Below are positions 53,581-63,798 of a stretch of 64,000 bases of DNA, piece by piece. Source of the DNA: Enterobacter cloacae subsp. cloacae ATCC 13047. Its GTDB lineage: Bacteria; Pseudomonadota; Gammaproteobacteria; Enterobacterales; Enterobacteriaceae. The notes under the pieces are model-generated. The model was not told the origin of the DNA. It saw only the letters and a list, made by a program, of their open reading frames with translations, and made no database searches. The stretch covers positions 2,604,001 through 2,668,000 of the forward strand of contig NC_014121.1 of NCBI RefSeq assembly GCF_000025565.1, read 5' to 3'. The position numbers and the translations under genes are program-made. Numbering within the stretch: the stretch's first letter is position 1; each line of letters starts with the position of its first letter.

Positions 53581-54765
53581 ATGTTTAAGATTGTCCATTT
53601 CCTGCTGGCGCTGGTGATTATTCTTGCGCTTGCCTGGCTGGTAAGTTTTGACCGCCGAAAAATTCGCATTCGCTTTGTTTTACAGCTGATCGTTATTGAA
53701 ATTGCGCTGGCGTTCTTTTTCCTGCACGCCGAAAGCGGGTTATTCCTGATTAAATACATCTCCGGTTTCTTTGAATCACTGCTCAAATTTGCCGGCGAAG
53801 GGACCAATTTCGTCTTTGGCGGAATGGGTGAAAAAGGGCTGGCGTTCATTTTCCTCGGCGTGCTTTGCCCGATTATTTTTATCTCCGCACTCATTGGTAT
53901 TCTTCAGCACTGGCGCATTCTGCCGATTTTTATTCGGCTGATTGGCACGCTGCTGTCAAAACTGAACGGCATGGGCAAGCTGGAATCCTTTAACGCGGTG
54001 AGTTCGCTGATCCTCGGACAGTCTGAAAACTTTATTGCCTACAAGGGCGTACTGGGCGATCTCTCGTCACGTCGTCTGTTCACCATGGCGGCCACGGCCA
54101 TGTCGACCGTCTCCCTGTCGATTGTCGGTGCCTATATGACCATGCTCGACGCTAAATTTGTGGTGGCGGCGCTCATTCTGAACATGTTCAGCACCTTTAT
54201 TATTCTCTCCGTCATCAACCCGGTTCGCCCGGAAGCGGAGCCGGATATTAAGCTCGAAAAACTGCATGAATCCCAGAGCTTCTTCGAAATGCTGGGCGAG
54301 TATATTCTGGCCGGTTTTAAAGTGGCGATGATTATTCTGGCGATGCTGATTGGCTTTATTGCGCTTATAAGCGCCATTAACGCCCTCTTCTCCAGCGTAT
54401 TTGGTATGAGCTTCCAGCAGATCCTGGGCTATGTGTTTTATCCGCTGGCGTGGCTGGTGGGTATTCCGCTGAGCGATGCCTTAAATGCCGGCAGTATTAT
54501 GGCAACTAAGCTGGTAGCGAATGAATTTGTGGCGATGATTGAGCTGCAAAAAATTGCGCATCAGATGTCACCGCGCGGGCTGGGGATTTTATCCGTGTTC
54601 CTGGTGTCGTTCGCCAACTTCGCCTCCATCGGTATTGTCGCAGGTGCAATCAAGGGCCTGAACGAGCAGCAGGGCAACGTGGTGTCGCGGTTTGGTCTGC
54701 GTCTGGTGTATGGCGCGACGCTGGTGAGTTTGCTGTCGGCGAGCTTTGCGGGCCTGGTATTGTGA
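53581..54765 (+). CDS. NupC-family concentrative nucleoside transporter
   Basis: 394 residues, hydrophobic. The CNT family pattern is seen in [14 protein letters not shown] (nucleoside-binding hairpin with QSE) and [28 protein letters not shown], the C-terminal repeat. It takes up nucleosides with H+ or Na+. E. coli K-12 has no gene here between efeU and putP. It is related to NupC and the YeiJ/YeiM (NupX/PsuT) group; exact substrate unknown. Confidence 0.92.
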   Translation: MFKIVHFLLALVIILALAWLVSFDRRKIRIRFVLQLIVIEIALAFFFLHAESGLFLIKYISGFFESLLKFAGEGTNFVFGGMGEKGLAFIFLGVLCPIIFISALIGILQHWRILPIFIRLIGTLLSKLNGMGKLESFNAVSSLILGQSENFIAYKGVLGDLSSRRLFTMAATAMSTVSLSIVGAYMTMLDAKFVVAALILNMFSTFIILSVINPVRPEAEPDIKLEKLHESQSFFEMLGEYILAGFKVAMIILAMLIGFIALISAINALFSSVFGMSFQQILGYVFYPLAWLVGIPLSDALNAGSIMATKLVANEFVAMIELQKIAHQMSPRGLGILSVFLVSFANFASIGIVAGAIKGLNEQQGNVVSRFGLRLVYGATLVSLLSASFAGLVL

Positions 54766-54771
54766 TGTGAT

Positions 54772-54798
54772 GCCGGGTGGCGCGCAGCGATCCCGGCC
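54772..54798. repeat. REP-like palindrome
   Basis: GCCGGG...CCCGGC around TGGCGCGCAGCGAT, directly after the nucleoside transporter stop. Confidence 0.65.
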
Positions 54799-54810
54799 TA
54801 CGATGCAACA

Positions 54811-54837
54811 ACGGCGGGTTATCCCGCCGTTTTCTTT
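54811..54837 (+). terminator. Terminator of the nucleoside transporter
   Basis: ACGGCGGG, loop TTAT, CCCGCCGT then TTTCTTT; its end overlaps the stop codon of the converging lipoprotein gene. Confidence 0.88.
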
Positions 54838-55255
54838 AAAACTGCACACACACCGGCTGATCGACCCGCATCACCGACTCCTGCGCAAAGCGGGATTTAT
54901 AGATACCGCGTAACGCCTCAATGTTCTTCTCGCTCTGCGCATCTTTTCCGTGGATCAGCATCAACGCCTTGCTCGGCTCACGCGCCACTTTACCGTCGTT
55001 GCCCAGCCACTGTCCGCGCGCATCAAACACCGTTAAGCCATCACGAAAACGCGGCGTCACGTCCCGGTCAACAAACTGCTGCCACTCGTCGGGGGTGATC
55101 TGCGCCCCGGCCGGACGATTTAAGCCGAAATAAAGCGTGGTCTGCTGCATCTGGTTATCCACTTTGCAGGTGTCAGTCGCCGTATGCTGCGACGGTGCCG
55201 TACAGCCAGCCAGCATCAGGAATGCCGCTGCCAGTAACCCTGTTTTGATTGTCAT
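54836..55255 (-). CDS. DUF3574 lipoprotein
   Basis: 139 residues with a lipobox (LMLAGC, Cys18). The body (TTLYFGLNRPAGAQITPDEWQQFVDRDVTPRFRDGLTVFDARGQW) is the DUF3574 domain. Two further Cys (TCKVDN and VCVQF near the end) may form a disulfide. Function unknown. Located between the nucleoside transporter and putP, both convergent in pairs. Confidence 0.9.
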   Translation of the reverse strand: MTIKTGLLAAAFLMLAGCTAPSQHTATDTCKVDNQMQQTTLYFGLNRPAGAQITPDEWQQFVDRDVTPRFRDGLTVFDARGQWLGNDGKVAREPSKALMLIHGKDAQSEKNIEALRGIYKSRFAQESVMRVDQPVCVQF

Positions 55256-55317
55256 GCTTCGCTATCCTCATTGTTATAAGTGCAGCGATATCACCGTAAA
55301 TTACGGATTTTGGCAAG

Positions 55318-55352
55318 AAAAAAGCCGGGTGGCGCTGACGCTCACCCGGCTT
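55318..55352. terminator. Bidirectional terminator / REP-like hairpin between DUF3574 gene and putP
   Basis: AAAAAGCCGGGT...ACCCGGCTTA with a GGCGCTGACGCTC centre. It lies beyond the putP stop. Confidence 0.75.
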
Positions 55353-55372
55353 ACAGTGTGCAGGAAGAAAAA

Positions 55373-56881
55373 TTACTCAGCCTGGAGCTTCGTCGGCGGC
55401 GCAGTGTGGTAATGGGCATCCGCTTCCGCAAAGCGTTTCTGCATGGAGGCAGACGGCGCTTTACCCAGCAGGCTAAAGACCACAATACCGAGACTGCCGA
55501 AGATGAAGCCCGGGATAATTTCGTACAGACCCAGCCACGCGAACTGTTTCCAGACGATAACCGTGACCGCACCAATAATCATCCCCGCCAGCGCGCCGTT
55601 ACGGGTCATACGCGACCACATCACGGAGAACAGCACCACCGGACCAAACGCCGCACCAAAGCCCGCCCACGCGTAGCTCACCAGACCCAGCACGCGGTTT
55701 TCCGGGTTCGACGCCAGCGCAATGGCCACCAGCGCCACCACCAGCACCATGAAGCGCCCTACCCACACCAGCTCTTTCTGGCTTGCGCCTTTACGCAGGA
55801 ATGCCTTGTAGAGGTCTTCGGTGATCGCACTGGAGCAGACCAGCAGCTGGCAGCTCAGGGTGGACATCACCGCCGCCAGAATAGCGGAGAGCAGAATACC
55901 GGCAATCCATGGGTTAAACAGCACCTGCGCCAGCTCGATAAACACACGCTCGGCGTTCTGGTTTACCGCTCCCGCCTGCGCCGGGTTGTTGTTGAAGTAT
56001 GCAATGCCAAAGAAGCCCACCGCGCACGCCCCTGCCAGGCAGAGGATCATCCACGTCATACTGATGCGACGCGCATGAACGATGGTGTGGTGAGAGTCGG
56101 CCGCCATAAAGCGCGCCAGGATATGCGGCTGACCGAAATAGCCCAGACCCCAGCCCATCAGGGAGACGATGGCGACAAAGTTCAGCCCTTTGAGCATATC
56201 GACGTTTTCAATGCTCTTCTGCTTGATCACTTCCAGCGACTCGCCAAAACCACCAACGGTGAAGATCACAATCACCGGGGTCAGGATCAGGGCGAAAATC
56301 ATCAGGCTCGCCTGCACGGTGTCGGTCCAACTTACCGCCAGGAACCCACCCACGAAGGTGTAGAGGATGGTAGCCGCCGCACCGGCCCACAGGGCGGTTT
56401 CGTAGCTCATGCCGAAGGTGCTTTCGAACAGACGCGCACCGGCCACAATGCCGGAGGCACAATAAATAGTGAAGAACAGCAGGATCACCACCGCCGAGAT
56501 AATGCGCAGGATGCGGCTGTTATCTTCGAAACGGCCGGTGAAATAATCCGGCAGCGTCAGGGCGTTGTTGTTCGCTTCGGTATGCACGCGCAGACGGCCT
56601 GCTACCAGCTTCCAGTTAATCCACGCCCCGAGAGTCAGGCCAATGGCAATCCAGCTTTCAGAGATGCCGGAGATGAAAATCGCCCCCGGCAGCCCCATCA
56701 GCAGCCAGCCACTCATGTCCGATGCCCCCGCAGAAAGCGCAGTCACCATTGGGCCTAAACTGCGGCCACCCAGAATGTAGTCGTCAAAGTTCTTTGTAGA
56801 ACGCCATGCCAAAAACCCTATCAGGATCATGCCAAAAATATAAACGAGAAATGTCACCAGCATCGGTGTGCTCATTGCCAT
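55373..56881 (-). CDS. putP: Sodium/proline symporter PutP
   Basis: 502 residues, E. coli length, of the solute:sodium symporter family with 13 spans. The start MAMSTPMLVTFLVYIFGMILIGFLAW and the Na+-site region GGRSLGPMVTALSAGASDMSGWLLMGLPGA are characteristic. It imports proline for use by PutA, encoded divergently 422 bp away. Confidence 0.97.
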   Translation of the reverse strand: MAMSTPMLVTFLVYIFGMILIGFLAWRSTKNFDDYILGGRSLGPMVTALSAGASDMSGWLLMGLPGAIFISGISESWIAIGLTLGAWINWKLVAGRLRVHTEANNNALTLPDYFTGRFEDNSRILRIISAVVILLFFTIYCASGIVAGARLFESTFGMSYETALWAGAAATILYTFVGGFLAVSWTDTVQASLMIFALILTPVIVIFTVGGFGESLEVIKQKSIENVDMLKGLNFVAIVSLMGWGLGYFGQPHILARFMAADSHHTIVHARRISMTWMILCLAGACAVGFFGIAYFNNNPAQAGAVNQNAERVFIELAQVLFNPWIAGILLSAILAAVMSTLSCQLLVCSSAITEDLYKAFLRKGASQKELVWVGRFMVLVVALVAIALASNPENRVLGLVSYAWAGFGAAFGPVVLFSVMWSRMTRNGALAGMIIGAVTVIVWKQFAWLGLYEIIPGFIFGSLGIVVFSLLGKAPSASMQKRFAEADAHYHTAPPTKLQAE

Positions 56882-57068
56882 TCAAATTCTCCAAAAGTCG
56901 AGCGACAACCGTCCGGGTTGCCTTGTTATGTCATCACCGGAACGGGGTGATGGGTATCTGTGTTTCTGTTGGCCGCGCGTATCCTGCCGTAAGCAGTGCT
57001 CGCACACAAACGATTTAACACTGCATTTACATCAAATTCATCCCCGGTTTTATATGTCTTTCCTATAG

Positions 57069-57099
57069 GTTGCACTCGCTCACATTTATACGGGTTGCA
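57069..57099 (+). promoter_or_regulatory. PutA operators, central pair
   Basis: GTTGCA at 57069-57074 and at 57094-57099, 25 bp apart, both preceded by G and followed by C. Confidence 0.75.
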
Positions 57100-57227
57100 C
57101 CTTTTAAAAGTGTTAAGTACCGCATAAAAACAGGCTTCGTATGCAGAAGCCAGCGCTTTTTTCCAGCTAACCATCCGTTAACAATCCATTCATTTTTCAG
57201 CTTGCTAGCCGGGTCACATTTAACACG

Positions 57228-57243
57228 GTTGCACAAAGTTGCA
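57228..57243 (+). promoter_or_regulatory. PutA operators, putA-proximal pair
   Basis: GTTGCA at 57228-57233 and 57238-57243, ten bases (one helical turn) apart, 60 bp before the putA start. Confidence 0.78.
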
Positions 57244-57303
57244 ACATGATGGATATTTCAGGCTAACCACCGAACACGATCAAAGAACAACAGGAGTTTT
57301 GGC

Positions 57304-60300
57304 ATGGGCATGACCACCATGGGGGTTAAGCTGGATGACGCAACCCGCGAACGGATTAAGACCGCAGCAACCCGCATTGACCGCACGCCGCACTGGCTAA
57401 TCAAGCAGGCAATTTTTAACTATCTCGAACGGCTTGAGAGCGACGAAGGTCTGCCCGAGCTGCCCGCCCTGCTGGCAGGTGCCGCCAATGAGAGCGAAGA
57501 CGCGCCGGTTGCTGGCGACGAGAATCATCAGCCGTTCCTGGAGTTCGCGGAGCAGATCCTGCCGCAGTCCGTCAGCCGCGCCGCCATTACCGGTGCGTAC
57601 CGCCGTGCTGAAACGGACGCCGTGCCAATGCTGCTGGAGCAGGCTCGCCTGCCTGAAGCCGTCGCCGCGCAGGCGCACAGCCTGGCGTATCAGCTGGCCG
57701 ACAAACTGCGTAACCAGAAAACCGTCAGCGGCCGTGCCGGTATGGTGCAGAGCCTGCTGCAGGAGTTTTCCCTCTCCTCCCAGGAAGGCGTGGCGCTGAT
57801 GTGTCTGGCGGAAGCGCTGCTGCGTATCCCTGATAAAGCCACCCGCGATGCGCTGATCCGCGACAAAATCAGCAACGGCAACTGGCAGTCACACATTGGC
57901 CGCAGCCCGTCGCTGTTCGTTAACGCCGCCACCTGGGGTCTGCTGTTTACCGGCAAGCTGGTCTCGACCCACAACGAAGCGAACCTCTCCCGCTCCCTGA
58001 ACCGTATTATCGGCAAGAGCGGCGAGCCGCTGATCCGCAAAGGCGTGGATATGGCGATGCGCCTGATGGGCGAGCAGTTTGTTACCGGTGAAACCATCGC
58101 CGAAGCGCTGGCCAACGCCCGCAAGCTGGAAGATAAAGGGTTCCGCTACTCTTACGACATGCTGGGTGAAGCGGCCCTGACCGCTGCCGACGCGCAGGCC
58201 TACATGGTCTCTTACCAGCAGGCGATCCACGCCATCGGTAAAGCGTCCAACGGTCGCGGTATTTATGAAGGTCCGGGCATCTCAATCAAGCTCTCCGCCC
58301 TGCACCCGCGCTACAGCCGCGCGCAGTACGACCGGGTGATGGAAGAGCTCTACCCGCGCCTGAAATCCCTGACCCTGCTGGCGCGCCAGTATGATATTGG
58401 CATCAACATCGACGCCGAAGAGGCAGACCGTCTGGAGATCTCGCTCGATCTACTGGAAAAACTGTGCTTTGAGCCAGAACTGGCAGGCTGGAACGGAATT
58501 GGCTTTGTTATTCAGGCCTACCAGAAACGCTGCCCGTTCGTTATTGATTACCTGATTGATCTGGCCAGCCGCAGCCGTCGTCGCCTGATGATCCGACTGG
58601 TAAAAGGCGCTTACTGGGACAGCGAGATCAAACGCGCCCAGATGGAAGGTCTGGAAGACTACCCGGTTTACACCCGCAAGGTTTACACCGACGTCTCTTA
58701 CCTCGCCTGTGCGAAAAAGCTGCTCGGCGTACCAAACCTGATCTACCCGCAGTTCGCTACCCACAACGCTCATACCCTGGCGGCGATCTATACCCTGGCC
58801 GGGCAGAACTACTATCCGGGCCAGTACGAATTCCAGTGCCTGCACGGCATGGGTGAACCGCTGTATGAGCAGGTCACCGGTAAAGTGGCAGAGGGCAAGC
58901 TGAACCGTCCGTGCCGTATTTATGCTCCGGTGGGTACCCATGAAACCCTGCTGGCGTACCTGGTGCGTCGTCTGCTGGAGAACGGGGCGAACACCTCCTT
59001 CGTTAACCGCATTGCCGATACCACCCTGCCGCTGGACGAACTGGTTGCCGATCCGGTGCAGGCCGTTGAGAAAATGGCGGCTCAGGAAGGCCAGATTGGT
59101 CTGCCGCATCCGAAGATTGCCCTGCCGCGCGAGCTGTACGGCAAAGGCCGCATCAACTCGGCGGGTCTGGATCTCGCCAACGAACACCGTCTGGCGTCCC
59201 TCTCTTCTGCCCTGCTCAACAGCGCGCTGCAGAAATGGCAGGCCAAACCGATGCTGGAACAGCCGGTCGCAGACGGCGAGATGCAGCCGGTGATCAACCC
59301 GGCAGAGCCAAAAGATATTGTCGGCTACGTGCGTGAAGCCACGGAAGCGGAAGTGGAGCAGGCGCTGGAAAGCGCGGTAAACAACGCGCCAATCTGGTTC
59401 GCCACCCCGCCGCAAGAACGTGCCGCCATTCTGGAACGCGCCGCGGTGCTGATGGAAGATCAGATGCAGTCGCTCATTGGTATCCTGGTGCGCGAAGCGG
59501 GGAAAACCTTCAGCAACGCCATCGCCGAAGTCCGTGAAGCCGTCGACTTCCTGCACTACTACGCAGGCCAGGTACGCGATGATTTCGATAACGAAACGCA
59601 CCGCCCGCTTGGTCCTGTGGTCTGTATCAGCCCGTGGAACTTCCCGCTGGCGATCTTCACCGGCCAGATTGCCGCCGCGCTTGCCGCAGGCAACAGCGTG
59701 CTAGCCAAACCGGCGGAGCAAACCCCGCTGATTGCCGCTCAGGGGATTAACATCCTGCTGGAAGCGGGCGTACCGGCGGGCGTGGTGCAGCTGCTGCCTG
59801 GGCGGGGTGAAACAGTGGGTGCGAAGCTCACTGCGGATAACCGCGTGCGCGGCGTGATGTTTACCGGCTCGACCGAAGTGGCCTCCCTGCTGCAGCGTAA
59901 CATTGCCACCCGTCTGGATGCCCAGGGCCGCCCAACGCCGCTCATCGCGGAAACCGGCGGCATGAACGCCATGATTGTCGACTCCTCCGCGCTCACCGAG
60001 CAGGTAGTGGTAGACGTGCTGGCCTCCGCCTTTGACAGCGCGGGGCAGCGCTGCTCCGCCCTGCGCGTGCTGTGCCTGCAGGACGACGTGGCCGACCACA
60101 CGCTGAAGATGCTGCGTGGTGCCATGGCCGAGTGCCGCATGGGCAACCCGGGCCGCCTCACCACCGATATCGGGCCGGTGATCGACGCGGAAGCCAAAGC
60201 GAATATTGAAAACCACATTCAGGCCATGCGTGCCAAAGGCCGTCCGGTGTTCCAGGCCGTGCGCGAGAACAGCGAAGATGCCCGCGAGTGGCAGACCGGC

Positions 60301-61266
60301 ACCTTTGTGCCGCCTACGCTTATCGAGCTGGCAAGCTTCGACGAGCTGAAAAAAGAGGTCTTCGGCCCGGTCCTGCACGTGGTGCGTTACAACCGTAACA
60401 ACCTGAATGCATTGATTGAGCAGATCAACGCCTCCGGCTATGGCCTGACGCTCGGCGTGCATACCCGTATCGACGAAACCATCGCCCAGGTCACCGGCAG
60501 CGCCAAAGTGGGCAACCTGTACGTCAACCGCAACATGGTTGGCGCGGTCGTGGGCGTGCAGCCGTTCGGCGGCGAGGGGCTCTCCGGCACCGGTCCTAAA
60601 GCGGGTGGCCCGCTCTATCTGTACCGTCTGCTGGCGAACCGTCCTGAGCGCGCGCTGGGCGTGACGCTGGCACGCCAGGACGCGGACTATCCGGTGGATG
60701 TCCAGCTGAAAACCGTGCTGACGCAGCCGCTGGAAGCACTCATCACCTGGGCGGAAAAACGTCCTGAGCTGCGCGCTGTCGCACAGCAGTACGGCGAGCT
60801 GGCGCAGGCTGGCACGCAGCGTCTGCTGCCTGGTCCTACCGGCGAACGCAACACCTGGACGCTGATGCCGCGCGAACGCGTGCTGTGCGTGGCGGATAAC
60901 GAACAGGATGCGCTGGTTCAGCTGGCCGCCGCGATGGCAACAGGTTGTGAAGTGCTGTGGCCGGAAGACGGTCTGCACCGCGATCTGGCGAAGCAACTGC
61001 CGAAAGCGGTGTCTGCCCGCATTCACTTTGCGAAGCCTGATGCCCTGCTTGCGCAGCCGTTTGACGCGGTTATCTACCACGGTGATTCCGATCAGCTGCG
61101 CGAACTGTGCGAGCAGGTTGCGGCCCGCAGCGGGGCGATTGTTTCGGTGCAGGGCTTCGCCCGCGGTGAAACCAACCTGCTGCTGGAGCGCCTGTACGTG
61201 GAGCGTTCGCTCAGCGTCAACACCGCGGCAGCGGGCGGTAACGCCAGCCTGATGACAATCGGGTAA
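57304..61266 (+). CDS. putA: Trifunctional PutA: proline dehydrogenase, P5C dehydrogenase and repressor
   Basis: 1320 residues, E. coli length. Residues 1-47 are a ribbon-helix-helix ([32 protein letters not shown]). The FAD proline dehydrogenase barrel spans about 260-610. The aldehyde dehydrogenase domain spans about 640-1130, with the catalytic Cys in [11 protein letters not shown] and the Glu in [11 protein letters not shown]. The remainder is the C-terminal lid domain. It converts proline to glutamate at the membrane and represses put genes when unreduced. Confidence 0.98.
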   Translation: MGMTTMGVKLDDATRERIKTAATRIDRTPHWLIKQAIFNYLERLESDEGLPELPALLAGAANESEDAPVAGDENHQPFLEFAEQILPQSVSRAAITGAYRRAETDAVPMLLEQARLPEAVAAQAHSLAYQLADKLRNQKTVSGRAGMVQSLLQEFSLSSQEGVALMCLAEALLRIPDKATRDALIRDKISNGNWQSHIGRSPSLFVNAATWGLLFTGKLVSTHNEANLSRSLNRIIGKSGEPLIRKGVDMAMRLMGEQFVTGETIAEALANARKLEDKGFRYSYDMLGEAALTAADAQAYMVSYQQAIHAIGKASNGRGIYEGPGISIKLSALHPRYSRAQYDRVMEELYPRLKSLTLLARQYDIGINIDAEEADRLEISLDLLEKLCFEPELAGWNGIGFVIQAYQKRCPFVIDYLIDLASRSRRRLMIRLVKGAYWDSEIKRAQMEGLEDYPVYTRKVYTDVSYLACAKKLLGVPNLIYPQFATHNAHTLAAIYTLAGQNYYPGQYEFQCLHGMGEPLYEQVTGKVAEGKLNRPCRIYAPVGTHETLLAYLVRRLLENGANTSFVNRIADTTLPLDELVADPVQAVEKMAAQEGQIGLPHPKIALPRELYGKGRINSAGLDLANEHRLASLSSALLNSALQKWQAKPMLEQPVADGEMQPVINPAEPKDIVGYVREATEAEVEQALESAVNNAPIWFATPPQERAAILERAAVLMEDQMQSLIGILVREAGKTFSNAIAEVREAVDFLHYYAGQVRDDFDNETHRPLGPVVCISPWNFPLAIFTGQIAAALAAGNSVLAKPAEQTPLIAAQGINILLEAGVPAGVVQLLPGRGETVGAKLTADNRVRGVMFTGSTEVASLLQRNIATRLDAQGRPTPLIAETGGMNAMIVDSSALTEQVVVDVLASAFDSAGQRCSALRVLCLQDDVADHTLKMLRGAMAECRMGNPGRLTTDIGPVIDAEAKANIENHIQAMRAKGRPVFQAVRENSEDAREWQTGTFVPPTLIELASFDELKKEVFGPVLHVVRYNRNNLNALIEQINASGYGLTLGVHTRIDETIAQVTGSAKVGNLYVNRNMVGAVVGVQPFGGEGLSGTGPKAGGPLYLYRLLANRPERALGVTLARQDADYPVDVQLKTVLTQPLEALITWAEKRPELRAVAQQYGELAQAGTQRLLPGPTGERNTWTLMPRERVLCVADNEQDALVQLAAAMATGCEVLWPEDGLHRDLAKQLPKAVSARIHFAKPDALLAQPFDAVIYHGDSDQLRELCEQVAARSGAIVSVQGFARGETNLLLERLYVERSLSVNTAAAGGNASLMTIG

Positions 61267-61278
61267 TCGTGTACACTC

Positions 61279-61300
61279 TCCCCGGTGACGCTACGCTAAC
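61279..61300. repeat. REP-like palindrome after putA
   Basis: CCCCGGT...ACCGGGG around GACGCTACGCTA, a compact inverted repeat shortly after the putA stop. Confidence 0.6.
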
Positions 61301-61322
61301 CGGGGCTACAACTTCACCTTAG

Positions 61323-61353
61323 GCCGGATAAGCACAGCGCATCCGGCTTTTTT
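61323..61353 (+). terminator. Terminator downstream of putA
   Basis: GCCGGAT, loop AAGCACAGCGC, ATCCGGC then T6, about 60 bp after the putA stop. Confidence 0.85.
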
Positions 61354-61367
61354 ACACGGAGGGGATG

Positions 61368-61757
61368 ATGAAAAGAGTATTTCTCGCAGGCGCCGCCCTG
61401 CTGCTGAGCGCCAGCGCGCTGGCCGACGAGTGCGACAACGCCACTACGCAGCTTGAACTGAATACCTGTAGCGCGCAGCAGTACCAGGCCGCTGATAAAA
61501 AGCTCAACCAGACTTATCAGTCCGCCATTAAGCGTGCGGCGGCCCCACAGCGTGACCTGCTGAAAAAGGCGCAGCAGGCGTGGATCGCCCTGCGCGATGC
61601 GGATTGCAATTTTATCGGTTCTGGTACCGAGGGAGGCAGCGTGCAGCCTATGATCATGAGTCAGTGCCTGACGGAGAAAACCGTGGAACGCGAGGCGTTT
61701 CTGGCCTCGCTGATGCAGTGTGAAGAGGGCGACTTAAGCTGTCCTCTCACCCCATAG
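61368..61757 (+). CDS. LprI/DUF1311 family secreted protein
   Basis: 129 residues from the second of two adjacent ATGs, better spaced from GGAGG. A signal peptide (ending SALA) precedes a DUF1311 domain (QLELNTCSAQQYQAADKKLNQTYQSAIKR and KKAQQAWIALRDADCNF), with six Cys. Relatives inhibit lysozyme, but that is not shown for this protein. Its last codons (PLTP and the stop) lie in an extragenic repeat that begins at about 61741. Confidence 0.85.
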   Translation: MKRVFLAGAALLLSASALADECDNATTQLELNTCSAQQYQAADKKLNQTYQSAIKRAAAPQRDLLKKAQQAWIALRDADCNFIGSGTEGGSVQPMIMSQCLTEKTVEREAFLASLMQCEEGDLSCPLTP

Positions 61758-61825
61758 GGGCGAGGGAGAAAAGACAGCACAGAACAGTCCCCTCTCCCCG
61801 TGGGAGAGGGTTAGGGTGAGGGAAA
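61741..61825. repeat. Extragenic palindromic repeat overlapping a gene end
   Basis: CCTCTCACCCC-ATA-GGGGCGAGGGAG, then a 20-nt spacer, then CCCCTCTCCCCGTGGGAGAGGG and TTAGGGTGAGGG. Both halves are inverted repeats and each is related to the other, a widespread bacterial extragenic repeat form. The left half encodes the last residues and stop codon of the LprI-like protein. Confidence 0.75.
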
Positions 61826-62464
61826 CTAGCGCACGCGGATCCCTTCAATAATCATCCGCTGCACGTTTTCGAGAGTGCTCTGGAAAAACGCTTCGTCCTG
61901 CAGCGTCTTTCCGGTTACCGCTTCCACCTGGGCCGCAAAGTCAGCGTAGTGCTGGGTGGCGGCCCAAATCATAAAGATCAGATGCTGCGGATCGACAGGT
62001 GCCAGTTTGCCGCTGGCGACCCACCCGGCGATGATCGCGGATTTATCGTCCACCAGCTGTTTTAAATCCCCCGTCAGCTCTGCCTTCAGCAGCGGCGCGC
62101 CCTGCAGCATCTCCAGACAGAACAGCCGGGATGCCTGCGGATAATCACGGGAGACCTCCAGCTTCAGGCGAATGTACTCTTTGATCGCCACCAGCGGGGC
62201 GAACTCCTGACGAAAGGCCTTTAGCGGCGCCAGCCAGATATCCAGGATCTGCTGCATTACTGCCACATACAGCGCCTCTTTCGACGGGTAATAGTAGAGC
62301 AGATTGGTTTTGGACACCCCGGCCTGCTCCGCCACCTGTTCCAGGCGCGTGCCGTGAATGCCGAACTGTGAAAAGGTCTCCAGCGCCGCACTGAGGATGG
62401 CGTGTTTTTTGGCGCTCACCGCCTGCGAACGTTTACCTGCTGTTTTCACTGCGCCTTGTGTCAT
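61826..62464 (-). CDS. rutR: Pyrimidine-responsive repressor RutR
   Basis: 212 residues from MTQGAVKTAGKRSQAVSAKK, E. coli length; the frame is open 20 codons upstream. A TetR-type helix-turn-helix lies at about 20-65 (ILSAALETFSQFGIHGTRLEQVAEQAGVSKTNLLYYYPSKEALY). It binds uracil or thymine and controls rut, pyrimidine synthesis and nitrogen genes. It is divergent from rutA; a RutR operator sits between. Confidence 0.97.
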   Translation of the reverse strand: MTQGAVKTAGKRSQAVSAKKHAILSAALETFSQFGIHGTRLEQVAEQAGVSKTNLLYYYPSKEALYVAVMQQILDIWLAPLKAFRQEFAPLVAIKEYIRLKLEVSRDYPQASRLFCLEMLQGAPLLKAELTGDLKQLVDDKSAIIAGWVASGKLAPVDPQHLIFMIWAATQHYADFAAQVEAVTGKTLQDEAFFQSTLENVQRMIIEGIRVR

Positions 62465-62570
62465 CCCGCTCTCCTTATTCTGCGTTGCCAACAGCATAGC
62501 AAAACCCCCGCCTCGCCACGACATTCTGCACTCCCATCGCGCATGAATGCCTGTTTTGTGTGCAATGTTT

Positions 62571-62586
62571 TTGACCAGTTAGTCCA
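62571..62586. promoter_or_regulatory. RutR operator
   Basis: TTGACCAGTTAGTCCA fits the RutR consensus TTGACCANNTGGTCAA with three mismatches and lies in the rutR/rutA gap. Confidence 0.8.
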
Positions 62587-62650
62587 CTTTTGTCACGCTC
62601 AATTCACCAACCATTGATTAACACATTAATAACAAAGCCATTTTGAAAAC

Positions 62651-62666
62651 TGGCACTCCCTTTGCA
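62651..62666 (+). promoter_or_regulatory. Sigma54 promoter of the rut operon
   Basis: TGGCAC, five bases, TTGCA: the -24/-12 arrangement of sigma54 promoters, 41 bp before the rutA ATG. It agrees with the NtrC control of rut known in E. coli under nitrogen limitation. Confidence 0.87.
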
Positions 62667-62706
62667 AAACCCTGTTCACCTGCAACGTAGTGAAGAGAGG
62701 TTCGTG

Positions 62707-63798
62707 ATGAAAATTGGCGTATTTGTACCCATCGGCAACAACGGCTGGCTTATCTCGACCACTGCTCCGCAATACATGCCGACCTTTGAGCTGAACAAAG
62801 CCATCGTGCAAAAAGCGGAGCACTACCATTTCGACTTTGCACTTTCGATGATCAAGCTGCGCGGCTTTGGCGGTAAAACCGAATTCTGGGATCACAATCT
62901 GGAGTCCTTCACCCTGATGGCGGGCCTGGCGGCGGTGACGTCACGGATTCAGATCTACGCCACCGCCGCCACGCTCACCCTGCCGCCAGCCATTGTCGCG
63001 CGGATGGCCTCCACCATCGACTCCATCTCCGGGGGGCGTTTTGGCGTCAATCTGGTCACCGGCTGGCAAAAGCCGGAGTACGACCAGATGGGGCTCTGGC
63101 CGGGAGATGAGTACTTCTCGCGCCGCTATGAGTACCTTACCGAATACGTGCAGGTGCTGCGCGATCTGTGGGGTACCGGCAAGAGCGATTTCAAAGGTGA
63201 CTACTTCACCATGAATGACTGTCGCGTCAGCCCGCAGCCTTCTGCACCAATGAAGGTGATCTGCGCCGGGCAGAGCGACGCGGGAATGGCGTTCTCGGCA
63301 AAATACGCCGACTTCAATTTCTGTTTCGGTAAAGGTGTCAACACCCCCGCCGCCTTCGCCCCAACCGCCGCACGCATGAAAGAGGCCGCCGACAAAACCG
63401 GCCGTGATGTGGGCTCTTACGTGCTGTTTATGGTCATTGCCGACGAAACCGATGAGGCCGCGCGCGCCAAATGGGAGCGTTATAAGGACGGGGCTGACGA
63501 CGAGGCCCTGAGCTGGCTCACCGAACAGAGCCAGAAAGATACCCGTTCCGGCGCGGACACCAACGTGCGCCAGATGGCCGACCCGACCTCTGCCGTCAAT
63601 ATCAACATGGGCACGCTCGTCGGCTCGTATGCCAGCGTTGCCAGAATGCTCGACGAAGTGGCCGCCGTTCCCGGCGCGGAAGGCGTTCTGCTGACCTTCG
63701 ACGATTTCCTCACCGGTGTGGAGACCTTCGGCGAGCGCATTCAGCCGCTGATGCAGTGCCGCGCCCACATTCCCGCCATCACCAAGGAGGTGGCGTAA
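62707..63798 (+). CDS. rutA: Pyrimidine monooxygenase RutA
   Basis: 363 residues from [17 protein letters not shown], chosen because GAGAGG precedes this ATG. A luciferase-like flavin monooxygenase: [33 protein letters not shown] is the core strand-turn pattern. It opens the uracil or thymine ring with O2 and FMNH2, giving ureidoacrylate peracid. The stop overlaps the rutB start (TAATG). Confidence 0.97.

Larger units (their letters stand above)
56882..57303. promoter_or_regulatory. putP/putA divergent control region
   Basis: 422 bp without a gene. It contains several copies of the PutA operator core GTTGCA on the plus strand. It would hold the promoters of both genes, repressed by PutA when proline is scarce. 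Confidence 0.85.

Noticed and set aside
55280..56758. 492-residue open frame on plus strand
   Set aside because: Antisense to putP; composition is Arg/His/Gln-rich, as expected from reading a GC-rich gene backward; no ribosome site or family features.
59701..61080. 459-residue open frame on minus strand
   Set aside because: Antisense shadow of putA; also the one at 58450-59601.
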